DNA of 64,000 bases from NCBI RefSeq assembly GCF_964204865.1, contig NC_135254.1, forward strand, positions 13,955,001-14,019,000. The letters are read 5' to 3'. The stretch comes from Styela clava (lineage: Eukaryota; Chordata; Ascidiacea; Stolidobranchia; Styelidae). How positions within the stretch are numbered: position 1 is the first letter of the stretch; every line of letters begins with the position of its first letter. Made by a program: the position numbers and the translations under genes. The notes under the pieces are model-generated. The model worked only from the letters and a program-made list of their open reading frames with translations, was not told the DNA's origin and did no database searches. Of the stretch, positions 36,194 through 46,870 are shown in pieces.

Positions 36194-38528
36194 TATTTTA
36201 TAAAACTAAGCTTAAATCAAATAAATGTCACTGAAATATGTTTGTTAGTACTTTTGTTTATGCTTTTAAACTCTATGATGTCAAGCATAAACGAAAGGAG
36301 CCGTACTCAAATATATGCGAAGGTCCATCGGCATTGCACGGGTTGAGATTATCGAGAAAAAATCGACGACCGAGCAATTCGGATGCGGCAGAGCACCACA
36401 GATGCTGCAGAGCAATACTTGGCAGACTGAAGCCTATCGACTTAAAATCTATAGGGACTCGATATTCAATTTTGAACAATCGTACATTCGTTTTGGAATT
36501 TTTAAAGAGGGTTATTTTGAAGGTTTTTGATTTTTTTCATTAGCGAATGTGATTATTATTTTGTTGTTTTGAGCAGATTTAAATTTTTTTTTGAGACGCC
36601 TAATAATTTTTAAACCTACCGGTATATTTTGATGTCATACTGCAGGGCACGTTACCACTGCATCCCGCGACTATAATTCTTTACGTTCTTTATAGTGCAG
36701 AATAATAAAATCATTATGACGACACAATTTACAATTACCAAATGCCAGTTCAGCGTAGTGATGGTACCGATAATTCATTTTCTACTCCCAATAAGAAATA
36801 CAACTACTTGGCTACAGCCAAGCGCAAACACCCCCAAATATAAATTTCCTTATCAAATCCTTGTGTACCCTTGTGTGATATCGCGATCTAGAGTCTAGAC
36901 AAGGCGGTGATGTCACGAAGTATTATGAACATGTAAAGTAATCCAACTACTCTGATTTTCAGGTAAATATTAACTAATAGGATCGTAGGTAATCTTGCTT
37001 TATACTTATTTTCAGACACATTGCCTTCAACGACCATACGGCCCCAGATTGTACACTTCTGACCTAGGTAGAACCTTCGATCTTATGAACCAGGCTTAAT
37101 TAATTTAAAATAAAACAACAAAATATTTTGTAAAATATCGGGTCCCGTAAGCCTCAAAAGAAAATTGAATATTTAAAACAATATCCCTCCGGCGACTACT
37201 TGCACATAAAGGAAAATTAGAATCAATAAGTTGCAGAGAAAGGGAGTGGGGTTGGTAACGAAACACATACAACAAAAAATATAGGGCTTCTTCAAGTATT
37301 TAAAAACAGCCCTTTTTTATATTCATGTACTGATATTTATTTCATTTTCATTTCCGAGTATAAACATTCCAAAATATTCCCCTTTGACGTTTAGCCAAAT
37401 TCACTCTTCACCATGTGAATTTTGATATGAAAACATATTTTCGAAACCAAGAACGGACCTCTTACCTTCGACCGAATGGTTCAGAAACCCCTGGGTGTTA
37501 TGTTACCCCCATCTCAATCGATAATACCGCAGATTCATATGAATGCTAAGACGATTATTGGTACCAACTTCAATTGTTAACTTAATTGCCTAAACTGCAG
37601 TCTATATTTCAAATAAGCATGTCTCAAAAGTATTTCTATATCTCATTCTGAAATATGGCGTATTATGCTGTACTGATAAGCGCAAGTATATGCTATACTG
37701 AGTTTCTCTCATTTTAGTGATGCTGAACGAGAACTAATCATCCGCTTCGTCACTGTAGCGTTAAAAGTGAAACCTCGTTATTCGCTTACAACTAACAACG
37801 CAAAAGTGGTGTAAAAGTGAAACCTCGTTGAATATTCTTGTAAACGTCGTTTGGAGTTTGCTCAAATATTTATATTTTCAAATGATTACGCGAAAATGAT
37901 AATGCGAAGCTCCACAATGCACAGTTCAATAACTATCCCATCCATTATAGCGTTGTTCGTAGCCCATTTTCGTCACTACGTCCTGGATACCTCTCTGGCT
38001 TTATACATCTTAATAATATCCATTATTACTTATCGATTTTAATCGGTAAGTATGTTGATAGGTATTTGTCTGCATGTCTGTCTGTTAGATGCACGCGATA
38101 TCTCACGAAAACGGGATTGAATCTGCTCCAGATTTCGCATGTGCATTCATCATATGTCGGACCAAAAACCTATTGATTTTGGATGAATTGTGTCGTATAA
38201 TTAGCGAGTAATTGATTAATTAGTGATGGGACACAAGGTGTCACTATGGAATAAGAGCGCTGATTTGGGGGATCCCCTAACTTTCGATTGATAAGTCTTC
38301 GGTATCAGACCGATATTCTCGTATTATATATTATAGAGCCCCGTTGTTCTCTCTCCCCTATCTCACTTTCCTTGACGCACTGTAACTCGGTCTGCCTCAT
38401 AAAATCCTAGGTAAAAAAGGGTAATAAATTTTACGTTAACATACTGTGGTCTGTGGTAATATGCTATTAGAATATCCCACTTATTTAAAAATTATACTTC
38501 AGTTAAATATGATTTAAACATTATCAAA
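36194..38528. other. Intergenic, upstream of GNAT gene
   Basis: No supported gene. 36296-36340 weakly echoes the dispersed repeat (CTCAAATATATG). A direct repeat AAAAGTGAAACCTCGTT occurs at 37761 and 37813. 38050-38330 begins with GTCTGTCTGTTAGATGC and reads like the interior of a dispersed repeat, possibly continuous with the next feature. Confidence 0.4.
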
Positions 38529-38773
38529 ACAAGAGAGCTATGCTCAAATATATGGACACGTAGAGTCACATAATTTTGATGACGTCATAGCGAAAAAAAA
38601 AGTAATAGCCTTCTGGAGAAAATTTTTATCTTTAACCACTGAAAATTTCAAAGCAATTGGTCCAGTATTCGAAGAGAAAAGCGACTTTTTAAAAACGTGT
38701 CAAAGAACAAGAACAAGAAGAAGAACAACAACATAATATTGAAACGATCGTTATGTCCACTACGTGTCCAATA
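38529..38773. repeat. Dispersed repeat, copy 2, uninterrupted
   Basis: Second copy of the repeat at 35254-35870, without the SINE. It therefore shows the ancestral empty state. After the shared core comes an AAGAACAAGAAGAAGAACAA stretch not in copy 1. Confidence 0.75.
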
Positions 38774-38829
38774 ACTCGATAATCCAATGATGGATGCATG
38801 AAAATATCTGCTTTTTGTTTTGATTTCAG

Positions 38830-38913
38830 AGCAAAAAGAATGGCGAGGCCCCGATGGCAAACGTAATCGACGAGGTTGTGATCATGGAAGACGTGAGTTG
38901 GATGAGCGATTGA
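38830..38913 (+). CDS. Orphan last-exon-like segment, 27 residues
   Basis: A pyrimidine-rich acceptor (GCTTTTTGTTTTGATTTCAG) is followed directly by a phase-0 frame encoding SKKNGEAPMANVIDEVV and then IMEDVSWMSD with a TGA stop at 38911. The sequence is more GC-rich than its surroundings and acidic, as real C-termini often are. No family is recognised, and the upstream exons were not found. AATAAA occurs downstream at about 39126. Confidence 0.4.
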   Translation, partial: SKKNGEAPMANVIDEVVIMEDVSWMSD

Positions 38914-39447
38914 GTGTTACCATATTCTTGTTGTAGTTTTTAATGGAGTATTAAAAGATAGAATAATATTCATAAAACCGATAAAAAATGAGGTCCGAAG
39001 CGTCATGGACATGCTGATGGACGAAATTTGTTAGGATGGTGACATCCGTGACATTTTGAAATATCCCACAAATATCTAGATAAGTATTTAATTAAGAGTA
39101 ATTAACGACTATTTTCTGATTTTTAATAAATTCTACTCATCCTTTTTTTAATTTTAAGGTACCGATAGCAGAGATTTTATTCTTTGGCTGTGGTCACCGC
39201 ATTTATTTTTATTATTGGTGATTTGTTTTTAATGAAATAAAAAAACGTCTAAAAATTAAATGTGTTGATGCATTGTTGGTAATTACGGGAAGAGCAATAA
39301 AACGGTAAGGACAATGGCACTGGGATTCAACAAGTATATTTATAACCCAGCACCGAAATTGAAAAAAATGTTTTCAGTCTGTAAAAAATTCCATCTTCGT
39401 TACAACAGGAAATATATACAAATAAAAATATGTAAAATAGTGCAGAC
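38914..39447. other. Intergenic, nothing recognised
   Basis: AT-rich sequence, possibly the 3' untranslated region of the exon ending at 38913. Confidence 0.35.
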
Positions 39448-39694
39448 CAGTGGTTCCCAAAGTTATTAGGCCGCGCCATCTTCCTGGAATTTATCAAGTC
39501 TTGCGCCCCACCTCAAAAATAACTAGTTAACAATAAGCTACAAATAACAGATAGTAAGGCGAAACCATGTTTTATTCGAAAACACGTTGAAAATAAGGGG
39601 AACATAAATAATGAAATAAATGAAAAGTTTTGAAATGAAACTATCTAAATGTAAATACCTATGAGGGGCGCGCCTCACCGTTTGTGAACCACTG
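39448..39694. mobile_element. hAT MITE, 247 bp
   Basis: It begins CAGTGGTTCCCAAAGTTATT and ends CACCGTTTGTGAACCACTG, with GCGCCA(T/C) and GGGGCGCGCC subterminal blocks. The flanks (GTGCAGAC and ATCTAATC) do not match, so the target duplication has decayed or the junctions have shifted. Confidence 0.7.
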
Positions 39695-40218
39695 ATCTAA
39701 TCCTATGGTCACCTTTACTTTTAACCTTCTTTCTTTACTTGCCTTTTACCGACTTACAGCTACAGAACCGTTTTAAAACTACCTGCGTTTTTTAAATGAT
39801 ATACCAAGTTGAATGATTCTCTCAAATTAAGGTGACAGAAGTATGTAATGTTTTCATCCATTTTGCAATTGTTTAACTTATTTGATTTTTGTGTCACCAG
39901 GTAGCCACGGTTGACGAAACAGGTCTTATCAAAAAGTTTCAACTCACTTCTATTTTAATGAACCATACAGATATTCGCGTGAATTACAGCCGTTTCCAGT
40001 TTTAAACGAAGCCAGCACGTTTACATGGCATTCTATCTTATCACGCTGTGGTTGCCAGTAAATTCCGGGACAACCGTAGCCCAGCCCGGGACATGGTACG
40101 CCATATGTCAATTCCGGGACTGTCCCGGCCATTCCAGAACTGTTGTTAGCCCTAAATGTGATTACATGGGGGCAACGACTCTGATGACCGCAAAAGGTCG
40201 CATCGTTGCCTCCCAGAC

Positions 40219-40346
40219 ATAGGATAGGATTTACATATTTATCCCGGGGGAGAGGAAAGCCGATAAGACGGCTTATCCATATGGCGAACCACGGCCTCTC
40301 GTCCGGTTAACATTCCAAGTCGGGTATGGGATTAGTTATATGCCGA
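40219..40346 (-). repeat. tRNA-derived SINE, 3' half only
   Basis: On the + strand it reads ATAGGATAGGATTTACATAT, then CCGGGGGAGAGGAAAGCC, then CCACGGCCTCTCGTCCGG, and stops after GGGATTAGTTATATG. This is the reversed 3' half of the SINE, close in sequence to the full copies, with the tRNA-like head missing (5' truncation, common for SINEs). Confidence 0.85.
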
Positions 40347-40768
40347 CATGCACCAAAGCATCTGTCTTTATCGGTACGGTATGTTAATCGTTGGTCTTTA
40401 TTTTTCATATGTGTTTGAATATATTGTGTGTGTTTGACAAACAGAATAACCTAGGGATGAGCCGAGATTCGGATCCGGACTCGGATCCACGCATTTTTTG
40501 GACTCGGATTCGATTCCACGTCATTTTTACCGAGTCTATTATCCATTCTGTTTTTACTAATTTACGCATATGTTTGTACTTTTACCTCTATAACTATCAG
40601 TATATACCTTAACTCTGGGGTGGGCAAACTACGGACCGCGGGTCAAATCCGGCCCGCTGGGTAATTCAATGCCGTCTGATGCTGCCACAACCGAACTAAA
40701 ACCAACTTTTGATGTTTTAGTTAAAAAATAGCTCAAAAGTGTTAGAATCTTGTAATTTTGGTCATATG

Positions 40769-40975
40769 TGTAAAGTTGACAATACAACTCAGTTCAAAGT
40801 CAATACATCGATTAATACAGATTAACAAAACCACAAACTAATAATGAGCATGCTGCCCCAAACAGTAAAAACCACCACAAGAGAAAATTATTCACGCCTG
40901 AGCGAACATGATGAATGTAGCAAAACGAAAGTGAAAGAATGCAGTGCTTGAAATGAATAAAGCAGAACAGTAACA
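40769..40975 (-). repeat. 3' LTR of copia element (intact)
   Basis: 207 bp, nearly identical to the other LTR. It keeps the uninterrupted ACCACCAC target that holds the 939-bp insert in the other LTR. Confidence 0.9.
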
Positions 40976-40999
40976 AATTCACTGTGTTTTATTTTAAGT

Positions 41000-41165
41000 T
41001 TAGGAAAGACTTAATTGTCCGAGGGTAAGCGTTTGAACGAGTCGTTCAGGAGATGCCCCTTTTTTGGTAAGAACATCAGCCAATTGTTTTTTCGATTCGA
41101 CCCAGCTTATGCTGTTGATTTCTGGAACAGACTGTTCCTCATCTTCTATATGATCATTACCATTT
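41000..41165 (-). pseudogene. C-terminal end of copia RNase H
   Basis: The frame reads VPEINSISWVESKKQLAD then VLTKKGAS, the familiar end of Ty1/copia pol (I.WV.SK.QLAD.LTK). It is joined near 41165 to the end of gag in another frame, marking the pol deletion. Confidence 0.75.
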
Positions 41166-41889
41166 GTTCGCAAACACCATCTTGCGCATCGGAACAATAA
41201 ACTTGATTCTTCTCATGTGGACATTGTTTGGCCCAGTGCATTTTTGATTCACAAATTGCACATCTAGATATATTTCCGTATTTGTCCCGTGGATTCAGTT
41301 GAGCTTTTACTGTCGATTCATGATGCTTGTATCGCTGCTTTGCTCCTCCGCCACTACCGATGGCGTATCTCGATCTCTCTTTGAAAAATTCTCTCTTAGA
41401 TTTTGGCCTACCAGTACCGGTATCACGAGTCACAAATGCATTTTCCTTTTTAATATTCGATGCAACATCATCTTCATCAAAATCATAATTCTTTTCATCG
41501 CCATCTTGCTTTGAAAGAATCCTTTTTAAGGCTGATTTCATAGATTCGAACTTCAAGTCGCTTCCAACAGTAAGAACCATTTGGCGCTGTTGATCAGTTA
41601 GGCCTGCAGCATCTAATATCTTAAAAGCCAGAATGGTATCTGGTAGCTTCATGTCATATTTTACAAGTCTAGCATACCGGTGTTCAAACTCCAGGATAAA
41701 ATCCACCATTGAAATATCAGAACTTTTCTGATATTTACTAAATAGCGTGTAGGCTAAATAGGCCTCATCAGTTTTCTCTGACTGAAATGCACCATCAAGT
41801 TTTCCAAGAAGTTTGTCCAACCCATCATCAGCTTTCAACTGTTCACTAGTTAACTCTGACACAGCTTTCTTGTACCACCCGTCACTCAT
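41146..41889 (-). CDS. Copia gag polyprotein
   Basis: An intact 247-residue frame. It has the gag_UBN2-like pattern (LFSKYQKSSDISMVDFILEF, then DTILAFKILDAAGL) and a zinc knuckle CAICESKMHWAKQC near residues 210-223, fitting C-x2-C-x4-H-x4-C, which binds the element's RNA. The stop arises where pol has been removed. That it stayed open suggests a fairly recent insertion or use in trans by related elements. Confidence 0.85.
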   Translation of the reverse strand: MSDGWYKKAVSELTSEQLKADDGLDKLLGKLDGAFQSEKTDEAYLAYTLFSKYQKSSDISMVDFILEFEHRYARLVKYDMKLPDTILAFKILDAAGLTDQQRQMVLTVGSDLKFESMKSALKRILSKQDGDEKNYDFDEDDVASNIKKENAFVTRDTGTGRPKSKREFFKERSRYAIGSGGGAKQRYKHHESTVKAQLNPRDKYGNISRCAICESKMHWAKQCPHEKNQVYCSDAQDGVCEQMVMII

Positions 41890-42415
41890 GTGAAAGAATA
41901 TAGGGAATTATTTTTAAATCCGAATTTTAAAATTGAAAATTTGGTACCATTTGTGTTCAGTAATTTCAAATATAGAGCAGTATAGACATTTCTCCTTGCT
42001 GTTTTATTCAATCTGACAAAAACAATTTTTACTTGTAATGTTTACACAACAAAGCCTATTTGGGGTCAACACAGTTCTATTCCTTTGTCTTTTAATATCA
42101 AATTGGAATTTTATTGCTTTCCCTGTCTGCCCTGTATTTCTTTACAATTCAGTTTTACCACACATCGAGTTGCATTTTTTAAACTTAAATTTGTTGGTGA
42201 ATACTTATTAATGCTTTGAATTTACAAACTGAGTCAAAAGGTGTTAATAAATAGATCAGATATTATTACACAATCTTAATGCTTGCCTTGCATGTTGCAC
42301 AATCTTTAGTCTGTTAGTGCATGTATGTTTAACTCCACGCTTATTGCAAGATTTGCAATATATTCAACATTTATATATCCTAGTCGGGCTTGAAATATAG
42401 ATAATCCATGACTCA

Positions 42416-42434
42416 AAACCATCCTCTGCTACCA
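42416..42434 (-). promoter_or_regulatory. Primer-binding site for initiator tRNA-Met
   Basis: The + strand AAACCATCCTCTGCTACCA equals the 3' end of eukaryotic initiator tRNA-Met including CCA. It directly touches the 5' LTR at 42435, where reverse transcription of the element would be primed. Confidence 0.9.
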
Positions 42435-43587
42435 TGTAAAGTTGACAATACAACTCAGTTCAAAGTCAATACATCGATTAATACAGATTAACAAAACCAC
42501 AAACTAATAATGAGCATGCTGCCCCAAACAGTAAAACCACCACCAGGGTTGCCAGACCCCAACGATCAAAAAAAGCCAAATCAAGACATAAAAAAGCCAG
42601 AAAAAGCCAACAATTTTACTAAGTACAAAAGCCCCATGATTTGTCAGATTTTAAGCCCTTGGCAATGTACTGATGATCATATAGAGCCATTAGTTCATTC
42701 AGTGAGGCACACGAATGGAAAGTAAAGTTCCTATACAACTGTAGAAAGTAAAATAAATATCAAGCGAACAGCACTATTTTACCATTCAATATATACAATA
42801 CAGAGTGCCGCTCCAGTCTGTCAGTATGTAATATACCTACATGTTTCTACTTAAACTTGTTAAACCTTGAAAAATTCTCCCTATATCGTACTCTACTATT
42901 GAAAATTTTTTCACTTTCAAAAGTTATAAACTATCAATTTTATTAAAAAAATATCTAACCCCCTGCCGCTCACTGATATCTTATTCAGTAATTTTAGCGT
43001 AGTTTATCACATCGTTACTGCAATTGCAGAATTAAACTGAAGCTCACATAAACCATATCAGGCATAATGAAAATTAAGTTATACAACTATTTTTTTGGAA
43101 ACAGAACGTAAAACTGACAAATAACACGCAAAACTGTAAAAACGAGGCAATGTTTACAACCTTGCTTGAACATCTGTTTGAGCAGCTGCAGAAACTGCAA
43201 TTATTTCTTATTGGGTATGGTTAAGAGTCAATGTAACAAACAAGGGAATCGATGCTCCAGGAAATCCTAATGTTAAGTAGCTAAGTACAGGTAATAGACT
43301 ATTGTTCAGTTGTTACACACTAAATATTTTATTTCATATGATTCTAATAATAGGCACTAGAATAGACTTGAAAAAAGCCAAAAAAACGCCAAAAAGCCAA
43401 ACGGAAATTCTGACGCCAAACGCGTTTGAAAAAAGCCAAAAATGGCAAATTTGGCGTTAAAAAAGCCAATATGGCAACCCTGACCACCACAATAGAAAAT
43501 TATTCACGCCTGAGCGAACATGATAAATGAAGCAAAACGAAAGTGAAAGAATGCAGTGCTTGAAATGAATAAAGCAGAACAATAACA
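42435..43587 (-). repeat. 5' LTR of copia element, split by hAT-like insert
   Basis: 42435-42543 and 43491-43587 together match the other LTR. The break is exactly the 8-bp duplication ACCACCAC around the insert 42544-43482. Confidence 0.9.
42544..43482. mobile_element. hAT-like element inside the LTR, 939 bp
   Basis: It begins CAGGGTTGCCAGACC and ends ATATGGCAACCCTG, flanked by identical ACCACCAC (42536-42543 and 43483-43490). AAAAAAGCCAAA-type repeats sit near both ends. There is no transposase. The other LTR lacks it, which gives a direct empty-site comparison. Confidence 0.93.
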
Positions 43588-45322
43588 ATATGTTCATTTG
43601 GTGGATCAAAACTTTATATAATTCCAGTCAAAGTACTGTTATTAATATGAATTATAGTTCAAGAATGTTTTAAGTTAAAAATGGTCTGAGGCAAGGGGAA
43701 CAATCATTGCCAAATTTTTCCTATGCAAGACCGAGGACTTCAATGGAACCCTAGCTGTTTTAAAATTTTGGGCATTGATGTGTGTGAAAATGATGATGAT
43801 CTTTTAACTGTGAACCTTTTGCCAAAACTTCAAAAAATGAAAGTGGTTTCACTAATATGGTCCAAGAGAAATCTCGATTTACTCGGAAAAATCACTGTTA
43901 TTAAATCTTTGATATTGAGCTTATTGGTTTATGTAGTATCCATCTTACCAGTAAGACTGCCCAATAGTTTTATAATGGAAGTAAATAAGATATGCCATGA
44001 ATTTTTATGGGGTTATATCCCCATGGAGTGTTTATCAATAATATTTTTCCACATGTTTGAGAGATACTCTGTACTATTGGTTTATTTTCAAATCCAAGGT
44101 CATTAGGAATGCAAGTCATTTACATGAACCTCTGTGGTTCAATAGAAATATAACTTGTCAAGGAAAACTTTTATATATGGATAATTGGAATAGTAAAAAT
44201 ATTTGCTTCGTTGAAGATATTTGTGATTCTAAACAGCAAATTGCAATATTTCCGTATATTTTCCATCATTATTGTTTTTCTAGTTTTTATGATGACATGC
44301 TAGCGTATTTAAAAATTATATTATGTATACCCCAGGAATGGAAAACTAACTTATCAAAAACCTCACAAATCAATCCACATCTTAGTCTGATCGAAGATAT
44401 TAAAAGCATTATGAAAACCTCTCGATACATATATGATAAGCTTTGTAATGTAAAAATTTTGCCGCCAACTGAAAAAATAGAAAAATGGTCAAAAGAATTG
44501 TGCAGAACCTTAGATAATTGGTTGACATTGTATGAAAAAGTCTTTTATTGCTCTATTGAATCCAGACTTCGTTCATTCCATGTCAAATTTGCTTTGCGAG
44601 CAGTGCCCACTAATGACCTGCTATATAGAATAAATAAAACACAAAGTCCAAAATGTAATATGTAAGTTGAAACTGTATTACATTTATTTTATCTCTGTGA
44701 TTTTGTGCAGCAATTTTGGAAAATAGTTAATGCTTGGCTAACCGTTGAGTGTGGATTAAACCTTAATTTGACACATAGAGAAATGTTATTGGGGGTGGGG
44801 CAAAACTAGGGTATAAATTGTGTTTTATTGTGTGCCAGATATTTTATATACAAATGTAAACTGCGTAATGAAAGGCCTCAATTTTGCCAATTTTTATATA
44901 TGATAAAAAATACTATAAACTGTGAAAAGATTATTGCAACTGAAAATGGTAAACTGTCAATCCATAAGAAGAAGTGGAAAACTATTATGTGCTCGTTTTT
45001 TTGAAATGCAATTGTCAGTGTGTTTATATAAATGTATTATGTGATATTGTGTCTATATAATGTGATGTTTTTATTAAAAAAAAAATATATATATATATTT
45101 GTTGAGATCGTGATTAAATGGACCTTTCCCCGACCTTTGACCCCCGGAAAATTCTTCCCATACTTTACCATTGCAAAATTTTCGGGGCTATTTTAGGAGT
45201 GCTTTTGCGAGTTGGCGCCTGTAAAATAGGGTATGTGTTTCAAACCATCATTATAATTTATCGCATACAACAATCTGTTTTTTAAAGGTACCGGTAAAGG
45301 ATTTCAGGCAAGTCTATCACAG

Positions 45323-45655
45323 CGCGGCGGTGTGGCTCAACGGGCTAAGCGGTAGGAATACGCTCGCCACCGCACCTCTAATTACTCTGCGTGGGTTCGC
45401 AGGTTCGAATCCCATGCAGGGATGGTTATGTGCGAGAGGATTGCTGGACTCCTCGCCGTCGTTGGGTGGTTCACGTAACCGCTGTTCGGTTACGGCTTCC
45501 TCCACCACCAAGTCCATGCCTCCGAAAACAAACAATATAACTAATCCCATACCCGACTTGGAATGGTAACCGGACGAGAGGCCGTGGTTCGCCATATGGA
45601 TAAGCCGTCTTATCGGCTTTCCTCTCCCCGGGACAAATATGTAAATCCTATCCTA
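45323..45655 (+). repeat. tRNA-derived SINE, full copy
   Basis: Very close to 35472-35815 through head, body and ATCCT tail. The A box is GTGGCTCAACGGGCTAAGC and the B box GGTTCGAATCC. It lies inside the second hAT element, downstream of the LINE. The close match of the two copies suggests recent activity of the family. Confidence 0.9.
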
Positions 45656-46870
45656 TTTCTACACTAATTTTTATTACTGCAATTAAATTAAAACTCCTAG
45701 GAAGACAGAGTGATCATTGAATTATCTGATTTATATTTAAGTTTCCGAAACACAACTGAAAACTAACGAATAGAGTTCAAAAACGCGAAAACGAGGTAAT
45801 GTTTACAACCTCGCTTGAAAATCTGTCTGAGTGTGAAAAGTGTCTGAGCGGATGCGAAAAGGGGGCATTGTTACGTCACTTTTTGCATCTTGCTGATTGG
45901 CCAATGTCACGAAGTAAACAAGGAAATCGATGCTCGAGGAAAGGTCCATTAAGTTTTGGCACGAGGATTATTGTTTTCCACTTTTGCTTTTGTAACACTG
46001 TAAATATTGTGCATAAAATGTAACTTTTTACGTCACATTTACATGGCCCGCCAGTCTGGATGGGCGAAATTTTTGGCCCTTGGTCCAAAAACCTTGCCCA
46101 CCGCTTCCCTAACTGATTAAAACGCATGTTAAAAACTATTGATAGCTCATAACAATGATGTCGCCGCTAGTCGCCTTCAAGAACTATATATCCTTTTTGG
46201 TATACACGTGAACAATAAAATATGTGTTACCGCACTATTTTTGAGTCTTCGATTCGCGTATAAATGAAACATGCTCTGAATCAACCCAGGGGGGAATTCA
46301 TCAATACCTCTTTTGAATCGAGTTTATTACGTGCAATCATTTCCCTGAAATATGAGCAATTGAAAACATGGAGAATTTTAGAATTTTTACATGCACTACT
46401 AAATTGCAAGCAGATGCACCACATTGTATTGACGAGTGGCATCTACCATTTGCGCACGCGACATAGTAAGAAGTATATGGAATTATGTAGAAGCATTGTA
46501 ATCAAAAGATTTTTATTTTTCATATTGATGTAAGAATTTCGAAATAGCCGCCTAGAATTAACGGTGGGTGGTGGGCTGGAAATGCAGTTCACAACCAAGG
46601 TGCACATTGACCCACGTTTACGTTTGTATTATGGCCGCCAAAAAATAGGAAAACACATTTTTGAAATGATTCAACAGCTACCTGCGAACCATTAGACAAA
46701 AAATATGAGCTACGATGTGTTTGTGAGCGCACGTTGTTGTAGCATGGTCAAAAACGTGTTTTTCTGCTTTTCAATTATGACGTCACGGACTCGGAAGATT
46801 CGATTCGAGTCCTTGACCTACTGCTCGGATTCATCGAATCTCTGTAATGCCTCGTCTCGTCCCATTCCTA

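Larger units (their letters stand above)
40769..43587 (-). mobile_element. Ty1/copia LTR retrotransposon, internally deleted
   Basis: The LTRs at 40769-40975 (207 bp) and 42435-43587 (206 bp without its nested insert) start and end as TGTTA...TTACA on the coding (-) strand. The flanks are identical 5-bp ATATG (40764-40768 and 43588-43592). A primer-binding site abuts the 5' LTR. Only about 1.46 kb lies between the LTRs: a gag gene and the very end of pol. Protease, integrase and reverse transcriptase are gone, so it could move only with help from a relative. Confidence 0.92.
40720..45105 (+). mobile_element. L1/Tx1-like LINE fragment, split by the copia element
   Basis: The reverse-transcriptase frame runs up to 40768 and resumes after 43592 with FIWWIKTLYN and NGLRQG. 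It then shows a deletion followed by FKILGIDV and WSKRNLDLLGKITVIKSL (43723-44106), and the C-terminal region 44057-44665 with RSFHVKFALRAVPTNDLLY and then FWKIVNAWL. These motifs and their order match the RT and C-terminal part of L1/Tx1-clade ORF2. Stops, a frame change and an internal deletion make it non-functional. It ends in an A-run and TA repeat at 45075-45100. The 5' boundary is uncertain. Confidence 0.75.
40615..46106. mobile_element. Second hAT element, nested in the outer one
   Basis: The left end CTGGGGTGGGCAAACTACGG with CAAATCCGGCCCGC downstream answers the right end GGCCCTTGGTCC and CCTTGCCCACCGCTTC. The flanks are CCTTAACT (40607-40614) and CCCTAACT (46107-46114), 7 of 8. The termini are of the GGTGGGCAA type common in hAT elements. 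It holds a LINE and a full SINE. Confidence 0.72.
40452..46870. mobile_element. Outer hAT element containing nested elements
   Basis: The left end TAGGGATGAGCCGAGATTCG answers the right end CTCGTCCCATTCCTA. The flanks GAATAACC (40444-40451) and GAATAAAC (46871-46878) match 7 of 8. Subterminal CGGACTCGGATC blocks at the left correspond to GACTCGGAAGATTCG and CTCGGATTCATCG at the right. No transposase remains. The 6.4-kb length is due to later insertions. Confidence 0.72.

Noticed and set aside
37720..37830. Acceptor followed by an open stretch reading DAERELIIRFVTVALK
   Set aside because: No good donor, and it contains a direct repeat AAAAGTGAAACCTCGTT that fits repeat DNA better than an exon.
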